Positions 1 to 14,410 are shown, numbered from the stretch's first letter. The stretch is DNA of 64,000 bases from Sipunculus nudus (GCA_026874595.1 CM049310.1:620001-684000), one strand, 5' to 3'. Notes: a model not told the origin generated them from the letters alone. A program made the numbers and translations.

Positions 1-3000
1 AGCTCTCGATATCCTCTATGGTATACAGATGTTCCGTGCGTGGTGACAAGGCATCAAGTCAGCTCTGGACATCCTCTAGGGTATACAGATGTTCCGTGCG
101 TGGTGACAAGGCAACAAGTTAGCTCTGGACATCCTCTATGGTATACAGATGTTCCGTGCGTGGTGACAAGGCAACAAGTTTGATTTCGACATCCTCTATG
201 GTATACAGATGTTCCGTGCGTGGTGACCAGGCAACAAGTTAGCTCTGGACATCCTCTATGGTATACAGATGTTCCGTGCGTGGTGACAAGGCATCAAGTT
301 AGCTCTGGACATCCTCTATGGTATACAGATGTTCCGTGCGTGGTGACAAGGCAACAAGTTAGCTCTGGACATCCTCTATGGTATACAGATGTTCCGTGCG
401 TGGTGACAAGGCAACAAGTTAGCTTTGGACATCCTCTATGGTATACAGATGTTCCGTGCGTGGTGACAAGGCAACAAGTTAGCTCTAGATATCCTCTATG
501 GTATACAGATGTTCCGTGCGTGGTGACAAGGCAACAAGTTAGCTCTCGATATCCTCTATGGTATACAGATGTTCCGTGCATGGTGACAAGGCATCAATTT
601 AGCTCTGGACATCCTCTATGGTATACAGATGTTCCGTGCGTGGTGACAAGGCAACAAGTTAGCTCTCGATGTCCCCTATGGTATACAGATGTTCCGTGCG
701 TGGTGACAAGGCATCAAGTTAACTCTGGACATCCTCTATGGTATACAGATGTTCCGTGCGTGGTGACAAGGCAACAAGTTAGCTCTCGATATCCTCTATG
801 GTATACAGATGTTCAGTGCGTGGTGACAAGGCATCAAGTTAGCTCTGGACATCCTCTATGGTATACAGATGTTCCGTGCGTCGTGACAAGGCAGCAAGTT
901 AGCTCTGGACATCCTCTATGGTATACAGATGTTCCGTGCGTGGTGACAAGGCATCAAGTTAGCTCTGGACATCCTCTATGGTATACAGATGTTCCGTGAG
1001 TGGTGACAAGGCAACAAGTTAGCTCTCGATATCCTCTATGGTATACAGATGTTCCGTGAGTGGTGACAAGGCATCAAGTTAGCTCTGGACATCCCCTATG
1101 GTATACAGATGTTCCGTGCGTGGTGACAAGGCATCAAGTTTTCTCTCGACATCCTCTATAGTATACAGATGTTCCGTGGGTGGTGACAAGGCATCAAGTA
1201 AGCTCTGGACATCCTCTATGGTATACAGATGTTCCGTGCGTGGTGACAAGGCATCAAGTTAGCTCTGGACATCCTCTATGGTATACAGATGTTCCGTGGG
1301 TGGTGACAAGGCATCAAGTTAGCTCTGGACATCCTCTTTGGTATACAGATGTTCCGTGGGTGGTGACAAAGCATCAAGTTAGCTCTCGATATCCGCTATG
1401 GTATACAGATGTTCCGTGCGTGGTGACAAGGCATCAAGTTAGCTCTGGACATCCTCTATGGTATACAGATGTTCCGTGCTTGGTGACAAGGCATCAAGTT
1501 AGCTCTGGACATCCTCTATGGTATACAGATGTTCCGTGCGTGGTGACAAGGCAACAAGTTAGCTCTCGATATCCTCTATGGTGTACAGATGTTCCGTGCG
1601 TGGTGACAAGGCATCAAGTTAGCTCTGGACATCCTCTATGGTATACAGATGTTCCGTGCGTGGTGACAAGGCATCAAGTTAGCTCTCGACATCCTCTATG
1701 GTATACAGATGTTCCGTGCGTGGTGACAAGGCAACAAGTTAGCTCTCGATATCCTCTATGGTATACAGATGTTCCGTGCGTGGTGACAAGGCATCAAGTT
1801 AGCTCTGGACATCCTCTATGGTATACAGATGTTCCGTGCATGGTGACAAGGCATCAAGTTAGCTCTGGACATCCTCTATGGTATACAGATGTTCCGTGCG
1901 TGGTGACAAGGTATCAAGTTAGCTCTGGACATCCTCTATGGTATACAGATGTTCCGTGCGTGGTGACAAGGCATCAAGTTAGCTCTGGACATCCTCTATG
2001 GTATACAGATCTTCCGTGCGTGGTTACAAGGCATCAAGTTAGCTCTCGACATCCTCTATGGTATACAGATGTTCTGTGGGTGGTGACAAGGCATCAAGTT
2101 AGCTCTGGACATCCTCTATGGTATACAGATGTTCCGTGCGTGGTGACAAGGCAACAAGTTAGCTCTCGATATCCTCTATGGTATACAGATGTTCCGTGCG
2201 TGGTGACAAGGCATCAAGTCAGCTCTGGACATCCTCTAGGGTATACAGATGTTCCGTGCGTGGTGACATAGCAACAAGTTAGCTCTGGACATCCTCTATG
2301 GTATACAGATGTTCCGTGCGTGGTGACAAGGCAACAAGTTTGATTTCGTCATCCTCTATGGTATACAGATGTTCCGTGCGTGGTGACCAGGCAACAAGTT
2401 AGCTCTCGACATCCTCTATGGTATACAGATGTTCCGTGCGTGGTGACAAGGCATCAAGTTAGCTCTGGGCATCCTCTATGGTATACAGATGTTCCGTGCG
2501 TGGTGACAAGGCAACAAGTTAGCTCTGGACATCTTCTATGGTATACAGATGTTCCGTGCGTGGTGACAAGGCAACAAGTTAGCTCTGGACATCCTCTATG
2601 GTATACAGATGTTCCGTGCGTGGTGACAAGGCAACAAGTTAGCTCTAGATATCCTCTATGGTATACAGATGTTCCGTGCGTGGTGACAAGGCAACAAGTT
2701 AGCTCTCGATATCCTCTATGGTATACAGATGTTCCGTGCATGGTGACAAGGCATCAATTTAGCTCTGGACATCCTCTATGGTATACAGATGTTCCGTGCG
2801 TGGTGACAAGGCAACAAGTTAGCTCTTGATATCCTCTATGGTATACAGATGTTTCGTGCGTGGTGACAAGGCATCAAGTTACCTCTGGACATCCTCTATG
2901 GTATACAGATGTTCCATGCGTGGTGACAAGGCAGCAAGTTAGCTCTGGACATCCTCTATGGTATACAGATGTTCCGTGCGTGGTGACAAGGCATCAAGTT

Positions 3001-6000
3001 AGCTCCCGACATCCTCTATGGTATACAGATGTTCCGTGAGTGGTGACAAGGCAACAAGTTAGCTCTCGATATCCTCTATGGTATACAGATGTTCCGTGAG
3101 TGGTGACAAGGCATCAAGTTAGCTCTGGACATCCCCTATGGTATACAGATGTTCCGTGCGTGGTGACAAGGCATCAATTTTTCTCTCGACATCCTCTATG
3201 GTATACAGATGTTCCGTGGGTGTTGACAAGGCATCAAGTAAGCTCTAGACATCCTCTATGGTATACAGATGTTGCGTGCGTGGTGACAAGGCATCAAGTT
3301 AGCTCTGGACATCCTCTATGGTATACAGATGTTCCTTGCGTGGTGACAAGGCATCAAGTTAGCTCTGGACATCCTCTATGGTATACAGATGTTCCGTGGG
3401 TGGTAACAAGGCTTCAAGTTAGCTCTCGATATCCGCTATGGTATCTGATGTTCCGTGCGTGGTGACAAGGCATCAAGTTAGCTCTGGACATCCTCTATGG
3501 TATACAGATGTTCCGTGCTTGGTGACAAGGCATCAAGTTAGTTCTGGACATCCTCTATGGTATACAGATGTTCCGTGCGTAGTGACAAGGCATCAAGTTA
3601 GCTCTGGACATCCTCTATGGTATACAGATGTTCCGTGCGTGGTTACAAGGCATCAAGTTAGCTCTCCACATCCTCTATGGTATACAGATGTTCTGTGGGT
3701 GGTGACAAGGCATCAAGTTAGCTCTGGACATCCTCTATGGTATACAGATGTTCCGTGCGTGGTGACAAGGCAACAAGTTAGCTCTCGATATCCTCTATGG
3801 TATACAGATGTTCCGTGCGTGGTGACAAGGCATCAAGTCAGCTCTGGACATCCTCTAGGGTATACAGATGTTCCGTGCGTGGTGACAAGGCAACAAGTTA
3901 GCTTTGGACATCCTCTATGGTATACAGATGTTCCGTGCGTGGTGACAAGGCAGCAAGTTAGCTCTGGACATCCTCTATGGTATACAGATGTTCCGTGCGT
4001 GGTGACAAGGCATCAAGTTAGCTCTGGACATCCTCTATAGTATACAGATGTTCCGTGCGTGGTGACAAGGCATCAAGTTAGCTCTGGACATCCTCTATGG
4101 TATACAGATGTTCCGTGCGTGGTGACAAGGCATCAAGTTAGCTCTGGACATCCTCTATGGTATACAGATGTTCCGTACGTGGTGACAAGGCAACAAGTTA
4201 GCTCTCGATATCCTCTATGGTATACAGATGTTCCGTGAGTGGTGACAAGGCATCAAGTTAGCTCTGGACATCCCCTATGGTATACAGATGTTCCGTGCGT
4301 GGTGACAAGGCATCAATTTTTCTCTCGACATCCTCTATGGTATACAGATGTTCCGTGGGTGTTGACAAGGCATCAAGTAAGCTCTGGACATCCTCTATGG
4401 TATACAGATGTTGCGTGCGTGGTGACAAGGCATCAAGTTAGCTCTGGACATCCTCTATGGTATACAGATGTTTTTCTTGCGTGGTGACAAGGCATCAAGT
4501 TAGCTCTGGACATCCTCTATGGTATACAGATGTTCCGTGGGTGGTAACAAGGCATCATGTTAGCTCTCGATATCCCCTATGGTATCTGATGTTCCGTGCG
4601 TGGTGACAAGGCATCAAGTTAGCTCTGGACATCCTCTATGGTATACAGATGTTCCGTGCTTGGTGACAAGGCATCAAGTTAGTTCTGGACATCCTCTATG
4701 GTATACAGATGTTCCGTGCGTAGTGACAAGGCATCAAGTTAGCTCTGGACATCCTCTATGGTATACAGATGTTCCGTGCGTGGTTACAAGGCATCAAGTT
4801 AGCTCTCCACATCCTCTATGGTATACAGATGTTCTGTGGGTGGTGACAAGGCATCAAGTTAGCTCTGGACATCCTCTATGGTATACAGATGTTCCGTGCG
4901 TGGTGACAAGGCAACAAGTTAGCTCTCTATATCCTCTATGGTATACAGATGTTCCGTGCGTGGTGACAAGGCATCAAGTCAGCTCTGGACATCCTCTAGG
5001 GTATACAGATGTTCCGTGCGTGGTGACAAGGCAACAAGTTAGCTTTGGACATCCTCTATGGTATACAGATGTTCCGTGCGTGGTGACAAGGCAGCAAGTT
5101 AGCTCTAGACATCCTCTATGGTATACAGATGTTCCGTGCGTGGTGACAAGGCATCAAGTTAGCTCTGGACATCCTCTATGGTATACAGATGTTCCGTGCG
5201 TGGTGACAAGGCATCAAGTTAGCTCTGGACATCCTCTATGGTATACAGATGTTCCGTGCGTGGTGACAAGGCATCAAGTTAGCTCTCGACATCCTCTATG
5301 GTATACAGATGTTCCGTACGTGGTGACAAGGCAACAAGTTAGCTCTCGATATCCTCTATTGTATACAGATGTTCCGTGCGTAGTGACAAGGCAACAAGTT
5401 AGCTCTCGATATCCTCTATGGTATACAGATGTTCCGTGCGTAGTGACAAGGCATCAAGTCAGCTCTGGACATCCTCTAGGGTATACAGATGTTCCGTGCG
5501 TGGTGACAAGGCAACAAGTTAGCTCTCGATATCCTCTATGGTATACAGATGTTCCGTGCGTGGTGACAAGGCAACAAGTTAGCTCTGGACATCCTCTATG
5601 GTATACAGATGTTCCGTGCGTGGTGACAAGGCAACAAGTTAGCTCTAGATATCCTCTATGGTATACAGATGTTCCGTGCGTGGTGACAAGGCAACAAGTT
5701 AGCTCTCGATATCCTCTATGGTATACAGATGTTCCGTGCATGGTGACAAGGCATCAATTTAGCTCTGGACATCCTCTATGGTATACAGATGTTCCGTGCG
5801 TGGTGACAAGGCAACAAGTTAGCTCTTGATATCCTCTATGGTATACAGATGTTTCGTGCGTGGTGACAAGGCAGCAAGTTAGCTCTGGACATCCATCTAT
5901 GGTATACAGATGTTCCGTGCGTGGTGACAAGGCATCAAGTTAGCTCCCGACATCCTCTATGGTATACAGATGTTCCGTGAGTGGTGACAAGGCAACAAGT

Positions 6001-8152
6001 TAGCTCTCGATATCCTCTATGGTATACAGATGTTCCGTGAGTGGTGACAAGGCATCAAGTTAGCTCTGGACATCCCCTATGGTATACAGATGTTCCGTGC
6101 GTGGTGACAAGGCATCAATTTTTCTCTCGACATCCTCTATGGTATACAGATGTTCCTTGGGTGGTGACAAGGCATCAGGTTAGCTCTCGACATCCTCTAT
6201 GGTATACAGATGTTCCGTGCGTGGTGACAAGGCATCAAGTTAGCTCTCGATATCCTCTATGGTATACAGATGTTCCGTGCGTGGTGACAAGGCATCAAGT
6301 TAACGTGCGTGGTGACAAGTCTTCAAGTTAACTCTCGATATCCCCTATTATATACAGATGTCCCGTGCGTGGTGAGAAGGCATCAAGTTAGCTCTCGACA
6401 TCCTCTATGGTATACAGATGTCCCGTGCGTGGTTACAAGGCATCAAGTTAGCTCTGGACATCCTCTATGGTATACAGATGTTCCGTGCGTGGTGACAAGG
6501 CATCATGTTAGCTCTCGATATCCTCTATGGTATACAGATGTTCCGTGCATGGTGACAAGGCATCAATTTAGCTCTGGACATCCTCTATGGTATACAGATG
6601 TTCCGTGCGTGGTGACAAGGCAACAAGTTAGCTCTGGACATCCTCTATGGTATACAGATGTTCCGTGCTTGGTGACAAGGCATCAAGTTAGCTCCCGACA
6701 TCCTCTATGGTGTACAGATGTTCCGTGCGGGGTGACAAGGCATCAAGTTAGCTCTGGACATCCTCTATGGTATACAGATGTTCCGTGCTTGGTGACAAGG
6801 CATCAGGTTAGATCTCGACATCCTCTATGGTATACAGATGTTCCGTGCGTGGTGACAAGGCAACAAGTTAGCTCTCGATATCCTCTATGGTGTACAGATG
6901 TTCCGTGCGTGGTGACAAGGCATCAAGTTAGCTCTGGACATCCTCTATGGTATGCAGATGTTCCGTGCGTGGTGACAAGGCAACAAGTTAGCTCTGGACA
7001 TCCTCTATGGTATACAGATGTTCCGTGCGTGGTGACAAGGCATCAAGTTAGCTCTCGACATCCTCTATGGTATACAGATGTTCCGTGCGTGGTGACCAGG
7101 CAACAGGTTAGCTCTGGACATCCTCTATGGTATACAGATGTTCCGTGCGTGGTGACAAGGCATCAAGTTAGCTCTGGACATCCTCTATGGTATACAGATG
7201 TTCCGTGCGTGGTGACAAGGCATCAAGTTAGCTCTGGACATCCTCTATGGTATACAGATGTTCCGTGCGTGGTGACAAGGCAACAAGTTAGCTCTGGACA
7301 TCCTCTATGGTATACAGATGTTCCGTGCTTGGTGACAAGGCATCAAGTTAGCTCTCGACATCCTCTATGGTATACAGATGTTCCTTGGGTGGTGACAAGG
7401 CATCAGGTTAGCTCTCGACATCCTCTATGGTATACAGATGTTCCGTGCGTGGTGACAAGGCATCAAGTTAGCTCTCGATATCCTCTATGGTATACAGATG
7501 TTCCGTGCGTGGTGACAAGGCATCAAGTTAACGTGCGTGGTGACAAGTCATCAAGTTAACTCTCGATATCCCCTATTATATACAGATGTCCCGTGCGTGG
7601 TGAGAAGGCATCAAGTTAGCTCTCGACATCCTCTATGGTATACAGATGTCCCGTGCGTGGTTACAAGGCATCAAGTTAGCTCTGGACATCCTCTATGGTA
7701 TACAGATGTTCCGTGCGTGGTGACAAGGCATCAAGTTAGCTGTCGACATCCTCTATGGTATACAGATGTTCCGTGCGTGGTGAAAATGCATCAAGTTAAC
7801 TCTCGATATCCTCTATGGTATACAGATGTCCCGTGCGTGGTGACAAGGCATCAAGTTAACTCTCGATATCCTCTATGGTGTACAGATGCTCCATGCGTGA
7901 TGACAAGGCATCAGTTTAGCTCTCGACATCCTCTATGGTGTACAGATGTTCCGTGCGTGGTGACAAGGCATCAAGTTACCTCTCGATATCCTCTAAGGTA
8001 TACAGATGTTCCGTGCGTGGTGACAAGGCATCAAGTTAGCTCTCGACATCCTGTATGGTGTACAGATGTTCCGTGCGTGGTGACAAGACATTAAGCTAGC
8101 TCTCGATATCATCTATGGTATACAGATGTTCCATGCGTGGTGACAAGGCATC
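1..8152. repeat. 60-bp satellite array, about 136 units
   Basis: A 60-bp unit repeats head to tail from the window edge to about 8152. Units differ mainly at two linked positions: CAACAA or CATCAA, and CTCGATATC or CTGGACATC. Because 60 is a multiple of three, long open frames exist on both strands; the plus frame reads 20-residue units such as VVTRHQVSSGHPLWYTDVPC. These frames are broken repeatedly, mostly by TGC to TGA changes (near 1000, 1060, 3040, 3100). Single-base length changes also occur, for example a 59-bp unit near 3440 and a 2-bp insertion near 4472. I read it as non-coding satellite DNA. Higher-order duplications are visible at offsets of 2160/2040, about 1140 and 1228 bp. The array runs off the left edge, so its true length is unknown. 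Confidence 0.95.
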
Positions 8153-9638
8153 ACACATTTCTTGTCCAGATTTACCAAAGTTTTCAACACAGCTTTCACT
8201 ATCAGGCCATCCTCAGCCATTATGCATGTAAGTTTTACTGGTAAACAACTCAAAACATATTTGATTTGTTTTCTGGTAAAAATCTCACTGACATTGTAAT
8301 TATATGTAAACGAAGATAAATATATCCACACCATCCTAAAAAATGCTTTCCGATGATAAAACGATGAGAGACATTTAATATTAGCGGTATGTAAACAATT
8401 ATACCTTTTTTCTTAAATTTTTCTCCACAGCTGTCTTGACTTATCAGGTAATGATTCGCTGGAAAAAGAAGGAACATGTATACAAACCGATCGGGGAAGA
8501 TTAAGTTAATTATTAAAAAAATGATATTTATCAAGTATAAAGATTGATTGAAAATGACTAAACCAGATCTTTTAGTACTAGCTGGAAATATGCACAAAAT
8601 ATATTTTAGACACATGAAACATTACTGCTTGAACGTAAAACATCTCGTAAATTAACAGAAACACTGACCTATTTACAACTCTGCGGCACACAGAACTATG
8701 CGCAACTAGCCGGCGGCAGTCATCATAATAAAACACAGATGTAAATGAAATAACACAGCTATTAACTTTTTATACCCTGATGCCTCTCTAATGTAACAAG
8801 CAAGCGGTGTTTATATATATCTGGGAAAATACATTAAACCTTTCAAAAGGAAGTTATGATTCCACCCCTGTCGGATTGTTTGATTGTTGGTTAATTATAC
8901 CTCCGCCATTTGGCGGTGGCATAATTTGTCTGGGTTGTTTGTTCGTTCTTCTTCTGGTTTACGTTTGTTTGTTGATTGTGACCGTTTAAAATGTCCACCT
9001 GGTCACGAAATGCTGTCGGCAACTGCGTTGAAAACTGTGAACTTTGCTTAATGCCTGTTTTAAAGCTACCACCGTCAGATTTTAGGTGAGCCACCTATGC
9101 GACCAGAAACGAATGTTCTGCTTCCGAGAAAACAAAGCAAATATTTACTATTCTATTTTTAATCATTTTGAACATGGCCTGCTGTGCTGTAGTGGTGCCA
9201 CCTATAGTGAATATGAACCTCGTTAATATGAACCGAGACGATTGCTTCCATTTCTTTTCAATATAATTCGGGAATAATTACACGCCTCTGTTAAAACATT
9301 GCTAACAATTATCATCAGTATATAATAAATAAAGAATATGTTAAATGGATCAGGTATGCGAATATTAGCTGCCGGAGGCGCCAATGAGTTGAAAAAATAT
9401 CTACAACTGGAAGAAGTGTTTATATTGGCCAGGGACCCGTATTCTGTTGTTGATTATCGATACATTGATTGTTATATCGAGAGTAATGTTATTATCGTTT
9501 ACCCATGAATATAAGTTTAAAAAATCAATTTTCATAAGTGCACATGGCACAAATAAATAAGTAACTCCGAAACTTACCGTTAGTGCCGAATACCATATAC
9601 AAGACAGGTCATTATATTAACATTAACAGAATATCTCC

Positions 9639-9639
<1 letters not shown>
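8153..9639. other. Low-copy AT-rich spacer, no gene recognised
   Basis: No convincing gene was found. The open frames here are short (under about 125 codons), lack recognisable motifs and have no splice context. A short palindromic segment (CCGCCA-TT-TGGCGG) lies near 8902-8915 and may be a fragment of a dispersed repeat. Confidence 0.5.

Positions 9640-9677
<38 letters not shown>
9640..9677. repeat. (TG)n microsatellite
   Basis: An uninterrupted TG dinucleotide run sits directly against the left end of the first TIR element. It may be the target into which that element inserted. Confidence 0.9.
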
Positions 9678-11606
9678 CAAGGCTCAGATAAGAATCTGGT
9701 CCAATTTAAAACTGGGCCAGCCCATATTAATATTTTGATCTGGGTCAGACCAGTTTTAAACTGGGTCAGACCAGATTAAATTTTGATATGGGCCGGGCAA
9801 GATTATAATCCTGTGGTGAAGACTTCAGGAATGAGATCTGGTCTGGACCGATTTTTAACTGGGCCAGCCCAGATCAGAATCCTAATCCTCCTTAGGCTGG
9901 CTTCAATTACACTTTATTTACCTAGCTGACCTTAAAGCAATTCAAAGAATTTGCAAAACATTGTAAGTCCATAATAATTAATATTTTATGAATTTTTTTC
10001 ATATTCTATGAAAAAAATCATTGTTTGGACTCCTGTCATATTTATTTGTAATTTTACCTCATATGAAATGACTAAAATATAATAATAAAATAATTTTGTT
10101 AAACATTGGTATTTTACAGCTGAAAACTATAGCTTGCAGAACATCATCATGTGCATTAATTCAACAAACCTAAACAAAATTTATTAAATAATTATTAATA
10201 AATACGTTTCTCAATGTTAACCTTGTGATTCAAAACCTGTCAATTAAAAAAAAATATTTGTTATTTAAAGTTATTTATAATTTATCATAATTTGGGGTCT
10301 TTGGTCTGTGATCTTTCTTCCCAGTCACCCATTAAAAGAACTGCACATATTGTAACTTTGGACCTGGAACTATAACTAAATATTAAGGAAAGAAGACTCT
10401 GAAACATCGTTTGAGAAAACTTGAACTTAAGTCATTGAAATTAGGTGACTGAAATTTAGCAAACAGAAAAATATTTATCTAGTGTACAAAAATTTGGTTG
10501 ATATTGGCTAATTTGTGTAAATTATTAACCAGATCATAATGTATTTAGATAGAACAGTGGGAACAATATTCACCGACTCAGCTTTTTAACTATTGAAGGT
10601 AGAGAATATTTGCATTGCAGCATTTAACTATCTTCAATTTAGATTAGTTGTCAGTTATTAGATTAGCTTTTTAAGTTATTAACTCCAAAGTGAAACCTCC
10701 ATAATGTTTGTTACCCTTTGATATATTTTTATAAATCTTATTTTCACGCATGTTCACCTCTATTTTTGAGACTGCCAAATGAGATTAATCACATCTATTT
10801 CTCAGCTTTGGATTTTCTGCTATTAAACATTACAGTAACGGTATCATAAACCTCTCCCTAGCCCCATGTTAAGGCACAATGTCATGCTGCTCACCCATAT
10901 AAGCATCAAGACTGATAAATTACTTTTGTTAACTTTTAAATGAGTAAAGCTGGTATTTAATTATGCCTGTATATAATTAATATTACATATGTAATTTGGA
11001 TTTTCAGAACAGATAATTATCACAGTTACGTTAAAATTTTTATATTAATTTAAATAGATGTCTCAGAACTGATACATGTTTTGGTTTAGGTGTAGTTGAT
11101 GTGAACGTGCATGCTTGAAGAATAGATGAAACCAAAGAAGCACATAACATTTTGTTGGTTAGCTTTTTTGCTCACTAAAATATTTAAATGATCTTGTTCA
11201 TTTTGTGTTTTGTGCCCTTCAAAATGGTGTATCTGGAATAAATATTGAATGTATTTTCTGATTTAAGATAATAAAAATCAAACTAGCCTAAGATAGATTA
11301 GGATTCTGATCTGGGCTTGCCCAATTTAAAATCAGTCAACCACAGGATTATAATCTTGACCGGCCCAGATCAAAATTCTAATCTAGGCTGGCCTAGTTTA
11401 AAATCTGTCCACCACAGGATTGTAAACTTGACCTGCCAAGATCAAAATTCTTATCTGGACCGGCCAAGTTTAAAATCAGTTCAGACCAGATTTAAATCCT
11501 GAAGTCTTCACCGAAGAATTGTAATCTGGACTGACCCAGATCAAAATTTTAATCTGGGCTGGCCAAGTTTTAAATTGGGCTAGATTCTAATCTGAGTCAA
11601 TCTCTC
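9678..11606 (+). mobile_element. TIR element, copy A (about 1.93 kb, non-autonomous)
   Basis: The left end (from about 9678, motif AGATAAGAATCTGGTCC) is matched in inverse orientation near 11580-11606. Inverted similarity continues inward on both sides: 9790-9900 corresponds to the reverse complement of about 11285-11400, including a shared AGGATTCTGATCTGGGC-type block. The termini are built from many short variants of a CTGGNCCAG-like motif. The interior is AT-rich and has no transposase frame, so I read it as a non-autonomous element with long TIRs. Superfamily is not assignable. Its left end abuts a (TG)n tract. Confidence 0.7.
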
Positions 11607-11616
11607 TATAAAAATG

Positions 11617-12178
11617 TCCAGGCTAAGATTAGAATATGGTCCAATTTAAAACGGGGCAGGCTAGATTAAAATTTTGATCTGGACCGTCCCAAATCAAAAT
11701 TTTGGTCTGAACGATCCAGTGTTGAAGTGCCTGATTTTTATCGTCTTAAACCAGATAATGCAGTCATTATTTGTTCCTTATACACCATTGTGAGCAGCAC
11801 AAAACGCACAAAAATATTTAAAATATTTTATTGATCAAACAAATCTAGCTAACAAATGTAAATGTAATGGGGTTCTTTGGTTTCATCTATTCTTCAACAG
11901 CTTAGAAAATGATATCACATTTTGTAAACAAAATAACTTGCAGCCAAGCCAGCCTAGGAGTAGATTAAGATTCTGAACTCGGCTAGCCCATCGGCTAGCC
12001 CAGTTTAAATTCAGTCCACCACAGGATTGTAATCTGGGCTGACCCAGATCAAAATTATAATCCAGATCTCAATTCCGAAGTCTTCAACACTGAATCGTAA
12101 TCTGAACCGGCCAGGATCAAAATTCTTATTTGGCCTTGCCCAGTTTAAATTTGACCAGATTCTAATCTGGGCCTTTAC
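11617..12178 (-). mobile_element. TIR element, copy B (inverted, internally deleted)
   Basis: The same terminal motifs appear at about 11617 (AGATTAGAATATGGTCC) and about 12160-12178. The interior at 11785-11910, with a TTTGGTTTCATCTATTCTTC core, is the reverse complement of 11100-11225 in copy A. Copy B therefore lies head to head with copy A and has lost most of its interior. Its terminal arms are about 120 and 230 bp. No coding frame is present. Confidence 0.65.
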
Positions 12179-12388
12179 TTATATAGATAGAGATAGAACA
12201 AGATTAGAATCTGGCCCAATTAAAAACTGGGCCAGCCCAGATTAAAATTTTGATCTGGACCGGCAAAGATCAAAATTTTAATTTTATATATCTTTATTCG
12301 AAAAAGGAAGTACAGTACATTATATGCAATGAAAAGAAATATGAAATAAATGAAAGATATACAGAAGGAAGGAAAGAAAAATGAAAGT

Positions 12389-14202
12389 TCAGTCCGTACC
12401 TATTACAAAATCGGTTGATAATAAATCAGTTAGCGTTTTAACCTCATCGGAGGTCAATTGCGAGGTACATATCCCATCTTTGCATTCTATCAATTCTGAC
12501 AGTAAATCTAAGTTAATGGATGTTGTTACAATCAACTGTCTCTTAAGTATCTTTATATTTCTAATGTCGCGTTGTATCCCATGGTAGTGCATCTGACTTT
12601 CCAGATATCGTAAGTTTCCTCTAAGTACACCAACTGAGGTATAATGAGTTGTCTTTGTCAGAAAATTTACGAAGTCGTTTGCAACATCCTGCATATTCAA
12701 AAATAAATTAATAAATCGTGAGCTGATTATATTTATCAGAGCCGGAGAGCCCGCCAATCTATGTACAATATTCTTGTGGAGTTATTTGGTAAGTGCCATA
12801 GGTGACGCAGAGCCTTATTATATGATGTACTTAATCGATCAGTTGACTTATGCTTTAATAACCAGGTTTGACAGCCGTAAAAGGAACAACAAAAAGAGTG
12901 AAATAGCCTGTTCTTAACCTTGCTAGACAGACATCCGAAATTCGCCGTTAAGGTGTTAAAGCTTGCAATAAATTTGACTCTTTTACCGAAGACGTCATTG
13001 TTATCTGACAAGTTCCAAGTTACTGTATTCCCCAAGTACTGTACAGAATCCTGCCATTCTAGGGTAACGCCATTTAAAACGATCTTATCTGATCTAGCCG
13101 GATACACTCTGTCAAAAATAACACATTTTGTTTTCTTTGCGTTATATAACATATCAAATTCTTCAGCAAACGTTTCACACTCTTTAACCATCTGTTGAAG
13201 CCCCGTCCGATTCGGATATAAGAGCGTAAGATCGTCCGCATAGCCAACAGCACCAGCAAAATAAAATAATTTCCAATATAACATCCTATTCCCTTATTTG
13301 TGAGACGTTTTAAAAGCTCGTCCATATAAATATTAAACAGACGGGGGGATAATGCACCCCCTTGGCGTACACCATTATTAGCAGCAAACTGTTCAGATTC
13401 AACATCATTCCATAACAGGTCTCTGGTAGATAGCTGCTAGTATTCTGATGACAGTAGGTGAAACATTGCAATTCATGAGTAAATGGAACAACTTGGGAAT
13501 ATTAATTCTGTCAAAAGCGCGTGACGCATCAACAAAACAACTGTATACTGATGACCCGTTCCATATGTAATGTGAAATAACCTCCTTCAGCACTACTGTG
13601 CACATGTTAATCGAATGCCCCTTCTTAAAAGCATATTGCAGTGGGGAAGAGCCAAGTTTATCTACATTTTCCTGAATAATAACACTATCAAGTAATTTGC
13701 TGAAACAACTTGTCAATGAGATACCCCTGTAGTTATCGCTACAGGTTAGGTCATCTCTTGGGTCTTTCTGTATAGGTATAATTACGTAAGTATTCATATC
13801 CGCTGGGACATGTCCATGTAAAATCATAAAATGAAATAAAATTGATATATATACATACAAACGGTGTGTTCCACTAATGATATGGTCAGACTGTAGAATA
13901 GATCTTCCATCGGATTTACCAATTTTTAAATGATTTACAGCCATCCTAACGTCGGATACACCAATGTTGTGAGTATCCTTTGGTGATGTTTTGATTGCCT
14001 GATTAACAATATAATTAAGTTTCTCCGCTTTATCTGGAAGGCTATTATATAAGTGTCTGTATTTTTCCCCGAAGTGATTCGCAATTTCTGTACTAGTAAA
14101 TTTATTATCAACAGTCCTGGTCTGTGAAAAGCCACCTGACTTCATCTTCTTTACTTCGGTCCATAAGTCTCTGTCTCGACTTTTATTAATCATGTCTGCC
14201 AT
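12389..14202 (-). pseudogene. LINE reverse transcriptase, frameshifted
   Basis: The first frame (14202-13405, 265 codons) carries DNYRGISLTSCFSKLLDSVI, LQYAFKKGHS and SCFVDASRAFDRI, RT fingers/palm blocks with the first catalytic Asp. It then frameshifts. A short stretch reads NGVRQGGALSPRLFNIYMDEL near 13310-13380, and after another shift comes GYADDLTLLYP in the 13284-12736 frame, so the YADD catalytic motif survives. The thumb/C-terminal part includes LRHLWHLP and continues in a further frame to about 12389. At least three frame breaks make it a pseudogene. Confidence 0.8.
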
Positions 14203-14410
14203 ACGTTGCTTATGTAGGTTATATTCTCTTGTCTTTGGCAGTTTCTCAATATTCTGTGATATTCTGCATGGGTCCTACGTCTTATAACAGCCACATGTCC
14301 TGTATTTGGGACAAATCAATATCACCTGAGCAGATGAAGTGATCAAGTGTGGAAGTACCCTCTCCCTAACAGTTCCTCCAAGTCTGATCAGGCAGAGCCT
14401 GCGGGCTATT

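Noticed and set aside
220-8094. Long open frames of 20-residue repeats across the left satellite
   Set aside because: The frame follows from a 60-bp period with no stop in the unit. Opposite-strand frames are open too, units contain stops and length changes, and there is no splice or start context.
1-8152. CRISPR array
   Set aside because: Repeats are contiguous with no unique spacers, and the genome is clearly eukaryotic.
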